Of a stretch of DNA of 64,000 nt, positions 1-6,806 are shown one piece after another (within the stretch, counting starts at the first letter, position 1; the number at the start of each line of letters is the position of its first letter). The notes under the pieces were generated by a model. The model did not search any database, had not been told where the DNA came from, and worked only from the letters and a program-made list of their open reading frames with translations. Source of the DNA: RGIG7213 sp045545665 (GTDB lineage Bacteria; Bacillota; Clostridia; Oscillospirales; CAG-272); the NCBI GenBank assembly GCA_045545665.1, contig JAZQBL010000037.1, positions 1-64,000 on the forward strand, written 5' to 3'. The translations under genes were made by a program, and so were the position numbers.

Positions 1-540
1 GTTGAGAGGAAATAGCTCTCCGGTACATTGGTTTCCAAGATATCCGACAATATACAGGCGGCGCCGCTGCTGGGGGACTCCGAAAAACGCGCTGTTATGC
101 ACACACCATTCGATATCATACCCCAATTCAACAAGCGTGGAGAAGATGGTAAACAGCGTCCTGCCTCCGTCATGCGATAGCAGTCCGGGAACGTTTTCCA
201 AGAGAAGAAGTGGAGGCCGTTTCGCTTCAGCGATTCGGGCAACCTCGAAGAAGAGAGTTCCTCTTGTATCGTCCCTGAATCCGAGCCTTTTGCCAGCCAC
301 GCTGAAGCTTTGGCATGGAAAGCCCGCACAGATGAGGTCAATGTCCGGCAGGTCGTTTGTATCAATTTTTGTAGCGTCCTCAAAGTAGATTTCTCCTTTC
401 GGTTGGTAGATTGCGTTGTAGGCTTGGTTTGCCTTTTTATCGATCTCGCAATGACCGATGCATTCAAAGCCGCCCACCGCTTCGAGTCCGCTGCGAAAAC
501 CACCGATACCTGCGAACATATCAAAAAATCGGATCGCCAT
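1..540 (-). CDS. C5-cytosine DNA methyltransferase (3' end outside window)
   Basis: Reading the minus strand from ATG at 540 gives an open frame to the window edge. It starts MAIRFFDMFAGIGGFRSGLE, the SAM-binding motif I of C5-cytosine methyltransferases (FxGxGG). It continues with the catalytic motif IV loop (GFPCQSFSVAG, with the PCQ nucleophile cysteine) and motif VI (LLLENVPGL, the ENV triad). The arginine-rich motif VIII (FGVPQQRRRLYIVG) is also present. The target-recognition domain and motifs IX-X lie beyond the edge. The family transfers a methyl group to carbon 5 of cytosine in a short recognition site. No restriction endonuclease is seen, so on this element it more likely masks the DNA from host restriction than forms a restriction-modification pair, although a partner could lie to the left. 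An AGGAAC ribosome site precedes the ATG. Confidence 0.93.
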   Translation of the reverse strand, partial: MAIRFFDMFAGIGGFRSGLEAVGGFECIGHCEIDKKANQAYNAIYQPKGEIYFEDATKIDTNDLPDIDLICAGFPCQSFSVAGKRLGFRDDTRGTLFFEVARIAEAKRPPLLLLENVPGLLSHDGGRTLFTIFSTLVELGYDIEWCVHNSAFFGVPQQRRRLYIVGYLGNQCTGELFPLN

Positions 541-594
541 AGGGCATCCGACCGTTCCTATTTAATTGTTATTTCACCTCGATTCTGCGGTAGC

Positions 595-1068
595 TTACAT
601 ACCGCCCATACTCATGCCGAAGCCTTCGGATTCGTCCTCCGTTTCATCCTCGTCGGTGCCGTCACCGCCTGTGCCGTCTACGGCTTCGGGATCGTCGCTT
701 ATGCCTTCCTCGGTATCGACACCTCCGGTCTGCTGATCCTCGGTCACACCGTTTCGCTGTGCCTGTTCACGGTCCAGCTCGGCTTCGATCAGTCCGAGGA
801 CGAACTGCTTCTGACTCATGTTGTTGCGCTGCAGGTAGCCCTTGATCCTCTGAAACAGTTCCTCCGGCACCTGAAACGCCATCGTGCGCATATTACCCAT
901 GTTCTTTTCCTCCTTGTTTTGGTACTTGGGGTGTAATTCGTTGTCGACGGCAAGGGTGATAAACTCTGCCATCGTCATTCCGTGCTGTTCGATATACTCT
1001 CTGACCTCTGCGTGAAGGTCAGCATCGATCTTGACGGTAATGCCTTTCTTTTCGTCAGCCAATGTCAT
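595..1068 (-). CDS. Mobile-element protein with two RHH-like segments and acidic Met-rich tail
   Basis: 157 residues. Two stretches look like ribbon-helix-helix units: residues about 8-45 (ITVKIDADLHAEVREYIEQH onward) and about 60-98 (RTMAFQVPEELFQRIKGYLQ onward). Each has a beta-strand followed by an amphipathic helix pair, as in Arc/MetJ-type plasmid and ICE accessory proteins. The last 50 residues are almost all Asp, Glu, Gly and Thr, and the protein ends GFGMSMGGM. The ATG overlaps the stop region of the 45-residue gene upstream, so translation is probably coupled. A role in DNA binding or relaxosome/partition function is inferred from the fold pattern only. The acidic Met-tail resembles that of four or five neighbouring proteins. 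Confidence 0.75.
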   Translation of the reverse strand: MTLADEKKGITVKIDADLHAEVREYIEQHGMTMAEFITLAVDNELHPKYQNKEEKNMGNMRTMAFQVPEELFQRIKGYLQRNNMSQKQFVLGLIEAELDREQAQRNGVTEDQQTGGVDTEEGISDDPEAVDGTGGDGTDEDETEDESEGFGMSMGGM

Positions 1069-1192
1069 CGTTCCTTTCCATATAGTTTTGAATGATCTCG
1101 GTGAGAAGTTCCTCTACCGAGATGCTGCGGTCAGCCGCTTCTGCAAGAAGGGCATCCGCTTGGGGCTGTGGGATATAGATTTCGTATTCCAA
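1055..1192 (-). CDS. 45-residue RHH-type small protein, TTG start
   Basis: A TTG at 1192 is preceded at 8 nt by AGGAGG, one of the best ribosome sites in this region. The frame runs 45 codons to a TGA inside the start of the next gene (14-nt overlap). The peptide begins (M)EYEIYIPQPQADALLAEAA and continues with a helix-turn-helix-like amphipathic pattern (SVEELLTEIIQNYMER), as in single-domain RHH proteins. Its position between the DUF4314 gene and the double-RHH gene, with tight spacing on both sides, supports it being real. It may be a toxin-antitoxin-like or relaxosome accessory DNA-binding partner of the next protein; that is inference. Confidence 0.72.
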   Translation of the reverse strand: MEYEIYIPQPQADALLAEAADRSISVEELLTEIIQNYMERNDDIG

Positions 1193-1204
1193 TAGGCAGT
1201 CCTC

Positions 1205-1525
1205 CTACATACTCATAACGGGAGCTTCGCCCTCGTCCTGACCTTCGTCCTCGGTGGGATTCTCTTGCTGTGCCTGTTCCTCCGTAAGCTCGGCGGCGGT
1301 CAGTGTGCGGAAGGAGTCCGCATCGCTGCAAAGACTGAGGGTTCTTCCGTTATCCCATTTCATGTGGATATTACCGCCGTCATCGACGTGATCCACCGTT
1401 CCTCTCGTACCGGGCGGTACGGGATGATGGGGATCGTCCATACCGAGGAGCAGGATGCGGGTGCCGGGCGGATACTTCGCTCGGTTCTCTTTTGCCATGC
1501 GGTTCCAATCATCATAAATTGACAT
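1205..1525 (-). CDS. DUF4314-domain protein
   Basis: 106 residues. The central part matches the DUF4314 pattern: YPPGTRILLLGMDDPHHPVP, then PPGTRGTVDHVDD, then a strand with MKWDNGRTLSLC. This small beta-barrel-like domain is common on conjugative elements of Clostridia, and its function is unknown. The C-terminus is acidic and ends DEGEAPVMSM, close to the end of the protein at 4942-5598 (DDGEAPILNM) although the two proteins are otherwise unlike. The gene lies 1 nt downstream of the 1527-2171 gene and is followed by the AGGAGG of the 45-residue gene, so it belongs to the same operon. Confidence 0.85.
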   Translation of the reverse strand: MSIYDDWNRMAKENRAKYPPGTRILLLGMDDPHHPVPPGTRGTVDHVDDGGNIHMKWDNGRTLSLCSDADSFRTLTAAELTEEQAQQENPTEDEGQDEGEAPVMSM

Positions 1526-1526
1526 A

Positions 1527-2171
1527 CTATTTCATCTCCATTCCGTTGGTTTCGGGAACATCTTCTTCAAAATCCGGCGTACCGTCGAGTTCCTTCTGCA
1601 TCGGTATTAATACCTTTAGCAGTTCCTCTCGGTAATCCATATCTGCTATGCGGTCGATATAGATGCCGAACGTATTGAGGAAGGGGGTGTTGTCATCGTA
1701 GGTGATGGTAACGTCGCCGTGCAGTCCGTTTTCGCAAATAAATTTTGCTACATCTTCAATGCTGTGAAGCTCCTTGCTACCGTTCACCGAATGACCGATT
1801 AAATTTGGATGGTTTTCTTTGTCGTACATTGTTGCACCTTTCATTCCAAATAGTTCTTTCGGTGACCACGGGATGGTGAAATCACTGTGTCCGGCATCGG
1901 TGCAGTGGTCGTAGAAGAAGTCATCGGTTTGCGCCGCCCTTATGGTGAAGTATGCAACTTCTTCGGGGGTAGCCGTAAACACTTCGCCTTCTCCGTAGAG
2001 ACACGCTGCCACGTGGACTTTGATATCCTGTTCCGTGTCCACCTCATTCATAAAACTCTCAAATGCAGTCCAGCCTTCGAGATCAGCATAGCTCTTGGGA
2101 ACACCTGCAACGAGGAATTCCGCTTGGTCGCTATCCGAGGTTATGGTTACTGCGGAAAATAACACAGCCAT
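1527..2171 (-). CDS. Acidic hypothetical protein of conjugative-element type
   Basis: 214 residues, strongly acidic, with no membrane segment. I do not recognise a catalytic motif. Predicted texture is mixed alpha/beta, with a TPEEVAYFTIRAAQTDDFFY segment near residue 75 and a hydrophobic C-terminal helix (ADMDYREELLKVLIPMQKEL). The end is EEDVPETNGMEMK, an acidic stretch followed by a Met-containing tail as in its neighbours. It sits 3 nt after the 2175-3026 gene. Given the adjacent ArdA-like proteins, an acidic DNA-mimic or anti-restriction role is possible but unproven. Confidence 0.7.
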   Translation of the reverse strand: MAVLFSAVTITSDSDQAEFLVAGVPKSYADLEGWTAFESFMNEVDTEQDIKVHVAACLYGEGEVFTATPEEVAYFTIRAAQTDDFFYDHCTDAGHSDFTIPWSPKELFGMKGATMYDKENHPNLIGHSVNGSKELHSIEDVAKFICENGLHGDVTITYDDNTPFLNTFGIYIDRIADMDYREELLKVLIPMQKELDGTPDFEEDVPETNGMEMK

Positions 2172-2174
2172 ATA

Positions 2175-3026
2175 TCACATCCCTCCAATCTTCGGTTCAT
2201 TTTGCTGTGCAATATATTCATCCAGCTCGTCACGGGTGGATACGAAGTAGTCGTTACCGCCGTGCCAGAGCGAGATTGACAGTTTGCCGTCCTCGCTGTC
2301 GATGGGGTGATCTTCGAGGCTTTCAAAGGCTCCGTCCGAGTTCTGTCCGGTGATCCAATCCTTCACGGAGGTCAGCTCGTCCTCGGTTAATTCCTCACGG
2401 AGCCGCAGATCCACCTTGCCGTAGAGCGTTCCGTCCACGATCTCGGTCGACCACTGTGCCGATACCAGCTTGGCTTTCGCGCCTGCGTCGCCGTCGAAGT
2501 ATTCGAGGATACTTTCCACGTCACGGTCTTGGTATTCCTCGATGAGGTCGTTGATGTCGTATCGGTAATCGTAGAGGAAGGAGTCGCCCACAGTGAAGGG
2601 GTTACCGTCACCTTCGTCGATGTTACCTGTTAAGGGAAAATACAGGCTCATCTTCACGGGGCCGAGCGCCAAGGTTCTGTCCTTGATATCGTTTATCAGC
2701 TCCGCGGCTGTGCCGTATTGGTCGTAGTAGATATCGTGTTCCAGGTCGGTCTTGATACCTTCGTCAGCGGTCTGCACGAGGTAGGCGGTGGTGTTCACGT
2801 CGCCGAGGCTGTTCTCGGTATTGAACAGTCGGCACAAGTGCTGACCGACTCGGCTGCTTGATGCGAGCTGCACATCGATCTCCGCATCCTCACCGCCGAA
2901 CAGCTTGATGTTCTGCGGCAGTGTCCTTACTCCAATGGAGAGCAACTTGATTTGCAGGTCGGTGTTGGCTCTCGGAAGCTCTACCACCAGGGTGTCTTTT
3001 TTATGCTGAATTACTGCTGTTATCAT
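2175..3026 (-). CDS. Acidic mobile-element protein, N-terminus like the adjacent ArdA-type protein
   Basis: 283 residues. The N-terminal strand-helix (MITAVIQHKKDTLVVELP, then a leucine-rich helix) has the same layout as the start of the next protein (MIKVTVQYNDHLVDIHFP), suggesting a shared N-terminal domain. The middle is very acidic (about residues 130-180). The C-terminal part (LTEDELTSVKDWITGQNSDG, then LSISLWHGGNDYFVSTRDEL) resembles a module I have seen in clostridial ICE proteins. The end is NEPKIGGM. It has no catalytic motif. A role in antagonising host defence is inferred from acidity and neighbours. It starts 2 nt after the 3029-4168 gene ends. Confidence 0.72.
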   Translation of the reverse strand: MITAVIQHKKDTLVVELPRANTDLQIKLLSIGVRTLPQNIKLFGGEDAEIDVQLASSSRVGQHLCRLFNTENSLGDVNTTAYLVQTADEGIKTDLEHDIYYDQYGTAAELINDIKDRTLALGPVKMSLYFPLTGNIDEGDGNPFTVGDSFLYDYRYDINDLIEEYQDRDVESILEYFDGDAGAKAKLVSAQWSTEIVDGTLYGKVDLRLREELTEDELTSVKDWITGQNSDGAFESLEDHPIDSEDGKLSISLWHGGNDYFVSTRDELDEYIAQQNEPKIGGM

Positions 3027-3028
3027 TG

Positions 3029-4168
3029 TTACATACCTCCCATACGGATTCCTTGTTCATTGTCGAGTATGTCGCTGATGGAGTATCCCGATTCCATGCA
3101 CACGAATCCGGAGGAGACGAACAGACCGTTCAGCTCGTCGGCGATATGCTCACCGAGCATATCATAGTCGATGAAATCCACCACGGTTTCGGGTACGCCG
3201 TAGTCGGGATCATGTTCCACAAAATGCTTGCCCACATCTTCATTATCCTCGGCACCTTCGATCAGTGTGAAGAGACCGAGACTGTTGGCGAGAGCTGTGA
3301 TGGACTTTGCATCCTCTACTCCGGCGTATTCTGCTACGGCGGTCAGCTTATCAAACTGCATATCCGCATTGCTGATGGCTCCTACAAGGTCGTTGATATC
3401 GTAGATGCTTTCGCTTGACGTCATCTCACGCAGACGGCGCATCCATTCGGGGTTATCTACCATGAAGTCATCGAGGATAATGCTGACGGACTCGGCATCG
3501 GGTGCGCCCAGCCTGCCGATGGATTTGTCAATGGCGGCTCTCTCACAGGGCAGGTACAGATATTCCACCTTGCCGTGGTATTCTGCCTTTGCGGTGCAGA
3601 GGATACTCGAATCGTAGAGGTAAGGCGGAAACACCTGCCCGTCATACAGCTCTTGGAACTGCACGTCCTCATCCACGAAGAGGATTCCGTGTTCGGTGAC
3701 GATGCCGGTGCCGGACTGCATCAGCCGTCTGCCGATCTCTGCATATTTGGGGTTAGCATCGTCGTTGGCAGGAATGGAGCCGTCACGGTTCAAGAGGTAT
3801 TCCTGACCGATCTTGCCCATATTGCCGATATTTTGAATGAGGCAGTATTTGTTGAGGTTGAAGGACAGGTTGATGAGATCCTTCAGCTCGGTGAATCCTT
3901 CTTGTTTCATGGCTTCGTAAAACTGTTCTTCCTCTGTACCGAAGAAACTCTCCATACGCTTGGCAAGGTAGTTCAACTCGTCCAGATTGATGAAGCGGTC
4001 TTTCAGATGGTCGAGTTCTTCGGGAAAGATAACGTCCGTAACGAACAGTTCGGGCGGGTTATCGTCGGCTGCGTGTATCTCCATAAGCGCCGACCGGAGT
4101 GTGGTTTCGGAGCATGGGAAGTGGATGTCAACCAGGTGGTCGTTATACTGTACGGTTACTTTAATCAT
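3029..4168 (-). CDS. ArdA-like antirestriction protein
   Basis: 379 residues. Residues about 65-110 (LDELNYLAKRMESFFGTEEE, then LKDLINLSFNLNKYCLI) and about 285-365 (GLFTLIEGAEDNEDVGKHFV, then VVDFIDYDMLGEHIADELNG and SSGFVCMESG) follow the repeated order of ArdA-family proteins in clostridial conjugative elements. ArdA proteins mimic B-form DNA and block type I restriction enzymes when an element enters a new host. The protein is acidic, as that mechanism requires, and ends QGIRMGGM. It overlaps the upstream 4165-4863 gene by 4 nt (ATGA). Family assignment is from pattern recognition and should be tested with a profile search. Confidence 0.72.
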   Translation of the reverse strand: MIKVTVQYNDHLVDIHFPCSETTLRSALMEIHAADDNPPELFVTDVIFPEELDHLKDRFINLDELNYLAKRMESFFGTEEEQFYEAMKQEGFTELKDLINLSFNLNKYCLIQNIGNMGKIGQEYLLNRDGSIPANDDANPKYAEIGRRLMQSGTGIVTEHGILFVDEDVQFQELYDGQVFPPYLYDSSILCTAKAEYHGKVEYLYLPCERAAIDKSIGRLGAPDAESVSIILDDFMVDNPEWMRRLREMTSSESIYDINDLVGAISNADMQFDKLTAVAEYAGVEDAKSITALANSLGLFTLIEGAEDNEDVGKHFVEHDPDYGVPETVVDFIDYDMLGEHIADELNGLFVSSGFVCMESGYSISDILDNEQGIRMGGM

Positions 4169-4863
4169 CGGTTATCCGTCCTTTCCTTGAATTTCACGGC
4201 ACCCACGCCGTATCTGCGGATTGCCATTGCGTTGCAGATAACGCCGAAGATCTTCGGCTCGATGATCGTGGTATCCGCAAGGTCTGCGACGGTCAGATTC
4301 TTCGTGCCGAGGTACAGATCCTTTGCGGTGCAGTACAGGGTGTATCCGTTTGCGGTGCTGCCTTTGAGACGGATGTTCTCAAAGAGAATTTCGTTTCTCT
4401 GCACGTACCGTCCAGTACAGCTCCACAGTCGACAGTCTGCGGTGAGCAGATACACCGCCGCCATGAGCGCGTAGTCCTTTTTATCCAACTTGGCAACCGC
4501 TTCAGTGAAGGTAGTGCGGTGCTTCTCATTTTTGAAGTACATGGGGTTTTCCTCGCTTTCTTTCAGATATTGATTCAGTCGTTTTACAAAGGGCGGGTAC
4601 TGGATCGCCGCCATTGTTTCAGCAACGGCTTCTTTCAGCGTTGCGGCTCCGGCTGTGATCCTTTCGTTGATGCACGGGCATTTATCTGTTCCGCATCCTT
4701 TCTTTCTGCTGATATGGTGGGGACAGGCACGGCAGTCGCAGTCCTTTTCGGTGTATTCGTATCGGCGGAGGATGGCCACGCCGTGACCTCTCGGTCGGAA
4801 GTTGGGGATCGATCTCATAAGCTTTTCGAGCTGTCGAAGCTCGTAACTGTCTGAAAAATACAT
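4165..4863 (-). CDS. Hypothetical ICE protein with Cys-rich N-terminal segment (DUF6075-like C-terminus)
   Basis: 232 residues if started at ATG 4863, which has AAAGGA 9 nt upstream; a longer frame to 4920 would run back through the terminator hairpin and is unlikely. Residues about 40-65 contain a cysteine set (DCDCRACPHHISRKKGCGTD, then KCPC), which may bind a metal. The C-terminal half (MYFKNEKHRTTFTEAVAKLD, then YALMAAVYLLTADCRLW) resembles the DUF6075 family of clostridial mobile elements. Function is unknown. It begins the downstream set of the operon, just after a terminator-like hairpin. Confidence 0.65.
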   Translation of the reverse strand: MYFSDSYELRQLEKLMRSIPNFRPRGHGVAILRRYEYTEKDCDCRACPHHISRKKGCGTDKCPCINERITAGAATLKEAVAETMAAIQYPPFVKRLNQYLKESEENPMYFKNEKHRTTFTEAVAKLDKKDYALMAAVYLLTADCRLWSCTGRYVQRNEILFENIRLKGSTANGYTLYCTAKDLYLGTKNLTVADLADTTIIEPKIFGVICNAMAIRRYGVGAVKFKERTDNR

Positions 4864-4890
4864 AGGCGTTGATTCCTTTCGTAGAAATAG

Positions 4891-4931
4891 AAAAAGCCCA
4901 CGGTCTTGTTTGGATTTCAAAACCGTGGGCT
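4891..4931 (-). terminator. Terminator/attenuator-like hairpin before the 4863 start
   Basis: AGCCCACGGT at 4895-4904 pairs with ACCGTGGGCT at 4922-4931, a 10-bp perfect stem. On the minus strand it is followed at once by TTTTTC, then by the AAAGGA ribosome site and ATG 4863. It lies 11 nt after the stop of the 4942-5598 gene. It reads as an intrinsic terminator that would limit transcription into the ArdA-like genes. Confidence 0.75.
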
Positions 4932-4941
4932 GTATGATTTA

Positions 4942-5598
4942 TTACATATTCAATATGGGGGCTTCGCCGTCATCAAAGGTGGGCGGATTTTCCTTGAGGG
5001 AAGGATAGGCATCCTGGAGCTTCTCCATCAGTTCCATGAGACCTCGATCCTGTTCGTAGGTCAGCGAGTCGCAGTTATCTCTTGCGAAAGCTGCACACTT
5101 GAACAGTTCTTCCGCTTCTGCTTGCGTGAAGATCTTGTCTTTGACGATGAGTCCGGCGCGGACTGCATAATTCTCTTTGGAGGAGAGATAGTCGGGAGAG
5201 TAGTCGCCGTGGGCAAGGTATTTGCCGCCGTCCGACTGTCGCCAGCTACAGAACATGAAGCCGTGTTTTTCGCTGTACATTCCGGCGAACACCACGTCGC
5301 CGTACTCGGAGAATTTGCGGTAGTTCTGCACATCCTTCGGCTGCATCTGTGGGGCTGACACGTAGAGACCAACATACTCTCGGACGACTTCGGCATCATC
5401 TACAAGGTGGGAGAACACCTCACGGGATTCGGAATCGGTGAGATCCTTGTTGTTGTAGTACATAAATCCTTCGGGGTTGACTGCGGTGAGATGGACTCCT
5501 TTGTGCGAGATGAGCAGGAGTTGATCTGCTTCATCGTAATCTGTAAGGCATCCGTAGTGCTGTGCCTTCCGCTGCATTTCTTCTTGGTATATGGTCAT
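4942..5598 (-). CDS. Hypothetical ICE protein with DDGEAPILNM tail
   Basis: 218 residues, no membrane segment and no family I recognise. It starts MTIYQEEMQRKAQHYGCLTD after a GGAG site. It has a central aromatic, glycine-rich portion (VFAGMYSEKHGFMFCSWRQS) and a helical C-terminal part. The final ten residues, DDGEAPILNM, closely match the end of the DUF4314 protein (DEGEAPVMSM). It is 13 nt downstream of the ART-like gene and is followed by a terminator-like hairpin, so the pair may form its own transcript. Confidence 0.68.
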   Translation of the reverse strand: MTIYQEEMQRKAQHYGCLTDYDEADQLLLISHKGVHLTAVNPEGFMYYNNKDLTDSESREVFSHLVDDAEVVREYVGLYVSAPQMQPKDVQNYRKFSEYGDVVFAGMYSEKHGFMFCSWRQSDGGKYLAHGDYSPDYLSSKENYAVRAGLIVKDKIFTQAEAEELFKCAAFARDNCDSLTYEQDRGLMELMEKLQDAYPSLKENPPTFDDGEAPILNM

Positions 5599-5611
5599 TT
5601 GGTTAACTCCG

Positions 5612-6349
5612 TTATTGTGATAATAAAAAATCGGAGGACAGATTCTGTACCTCCGTAATGTTTGTCAGATAGGAAGGATCGACGACTACTTCGGATTCGT
5701 TCCTTCCGCTGAAATATGCGTATATATGCTTTTTGTCGATCTGCGCTTCGTAGACTGTTCCGTCCTCACCGAAGCGGTGGGCAAACCATTCGGCTGTTTC
5801 CTGACTCAGCGACCATGACAATGCCTTCACGCTTTTGGCATTGTGTGAGGTCACTCCACGGTAAACGGTGACGGTGTCATCCAACGCTTTGAATTGGATA
5901 TACTCGTCTTGCTCCATGAGGCAGGTCGGATCGGCTTGCTTAAACATCCGCAGGAGTTGATTGACTGTAACATTCACATCCTGGTGCGGTGCTTCTGATC
6001 TCGTCCATGCGCTTGCAAGGATTTGGGACATATCTTCTCTTGACAGACTCGGCTGTGCAAATTTCAAAAACGTCAGCGCGTAGGGCTTGGTGACCATCAT
6101 ATAAATCTCGTAGGCGCTGTTTGCCTTGTTGATAGACTGAGCCATTGTCTGCCGCCATCGGTTCTGTGCATCTTCTTCCATAAGGTTGATCATCGTGATG
6201 CCGCCGTTGCCATCGGGAAGGGCGGTTAGTCCGGTGTCGGCGAATGGGTGCTTGACGATCATCGGGGAGTATGGGGTTTCGTAGATATCGGTGTGGAGCA
6301 AGGTGATAGCTGTTCGCTTGACCTCGTCCAGATCGGTTTGCTTTCGCAT
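5612..6349 (-). CDS. Putative ADP-ribosyltransferase-fold protein (R-S-E type) of the mobile element
   Basis: 245 residues. The C-terminal 80 residues contain, in the right order, the three elements of arginine-type ADP-ribosyltransferases: an arginine in VTVYRGVTS (about residue 165), an STS-like strand LSWSLSQETAEWF (about 180-192), and an ExE pair in NESEVVVDP (about 222-230; both glutamates of E-S-E present). Enzymes of this clan transfer ADP-ribose from NAD+ to a protein side chain. The N-terminal half has no recognised domain. A helix-rich middle (SREDMSQILASAWTRSEAP) precedes the ART region. The target is unknown. It may modify a host protein on element transfer or act as a phage-type ART. 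It is the gene nearest the tRNA attachment side and lacks the Met-tail. Confidence 0.62.
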   Translation of the reverse strand: MRKQTDLDEVKRTAITLLHTDIYETPYSPMIVKHPFADTGLTALPDGNGGITMINLMEEDAQNRWRQTMAQSINKANSAYEIYMMVTKPYALTFLKFAQPSLSREDMSQILASAWTRSEAPHQDVNVTVNQLLRMFKQADPTCLMEQDEYIQFKALDDTVTVYRGVTSHNAKSVKALSWSLSQETAEWFAHRFGEDGTVYEAQIDKKHIYAYFSGRNESEVVVDPSYLTNITEVQNLSSDFLLSQ

Positions 6350-6374
6350 GGGTTTTCCTCCTTTCTGTGGGAAT

Positions 6375-6411
6375 AAAAAGAGCGCATGGATTTGTTCTTA
6401 TCCATGCGCTC
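6375..6411 (-). terminator. Terminator-like leader hairpin before the ART-like gene
   Basis: GAGCGCATGGA at 6380-6390 pairs with TCCATGCGCTC at 6401-6411, followed on the minus strand by TTTTTA and, about 15 nt later, GAAAGGAGG and the ATG at 6349. This is the same hairpin, U-run, ribosome-site order as upstream of ATG 4863. Confidence 0.7.
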
Positions 6412-6518
6412 GGTGGCTTGTATTCGGTTGTACGAGAGTTCGGCTCACTACAGAAAGCGAAAAATACCTTTTTCACATCTACAAAATCGCTTGTAAAAAT
6501 TTCGACCGTAGAAACGGC

Positions 6519-6570
6519 GAAACCCCCGATAAAATCGGGGGTTTCTTGGGCAATATCTTTTTCATTGCCC
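6519..6570 (-). terminator. Terminator pair downstream of tRNA-Leu(CAA)
   Basis: On the minus strand, just past the tRNA 3' end, a GGGCAAT/ATTGCCC stem (6548-6570) is followed by a 12-bp perfect stem, GAAACCCCCGAT at 6519-6530 with ATCGGGGGTTTC at 6534-6545. The second stem could terminate in either direction. No open reading frame is seen from 6412 to 6575. The stretch appears to hold tRNA terminators and, by inference, the chromosome/element junction. Confidence 0.65.
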
Positions 6571-6575
6571 TTTGA

Positions 6576-6662
6576 TGGTGCCGGTGGCGGGGGTCGAACC
6601 CGCACGGTATCGCTACCACTGGATTTTGAGTCCAGCACGTCTGCCAATTCCATCACACCGGC
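6576..6662 (-). tRNA. tRNA-Leu(CAA)
   Basis: 87 nt with encoded CCA. The acceptor stem GCCGGTG pairs with CACCGGC. The anticodon arm is CTGGA-CTCAAAA-TCCAG with anticodon CAA (codon UUG). A long variable arm and a GGTTCGACCC T-arm fit class II tRNA-Leu. The GC-richer mobile-element DNA begins just beyond its 3' end, the usual position for tyrosine-recombinase element insertion. Confidence 0.96.
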
Positions 6663-6673
6663 GCACCTTGATT

Positions 6674-6702
6674 ATCATATCACACAATTTAATATTTTGC
6701 AA
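6674..6702 (-). promoter_or_regulatory. Sigma-A promoter of tRNA-Leu(CAA)
   Basis: On the minus strand TTGCAA (6702-6697), a 17-nt spacer and TATGAT (6679-6674) lie 12 nt upstream of the tRNA 5' end. Confidence 0.7.
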
Positions 6703-6751
6703 GATGTTTTTCGAATTTTTTTATCTTTTTACAATTTTTTTATAATTTTAT

Positions 6752-6779
6752 CTCCCTGCATAGGAAATGATGCAGGGAG
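6752..6779 (-). terminator. Hairpin downstream of the permease gene
   Basis: CTCCCTGCAT at 6752-6761 and ATGCAGGGAG at 6770-6779 form a perfect 10-bp stem 28 nt past the permease stop. The following sequence on the minus strand is AT-rich but not a clean U-run, so termination efficiency is uncertain. Confidence 0.5.
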
Positions 6780-6806
6780 AACGTCTGTATTTTCAAATCA
6801 GTTTCT

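Noticed and set aside
3575..4474. 299-residue plus-strand open frame
   Set aside because: Antisense to the ArdA-like gene, and it continues through the next gene; codon composition is that of the opposite strand.
5940..6656. 238-residue minus-strand open frame covering tRNA-Leu(CAA)
   Set aside because: It runs through the tRNA gene, terminators and the true ART-like gene in another frame.
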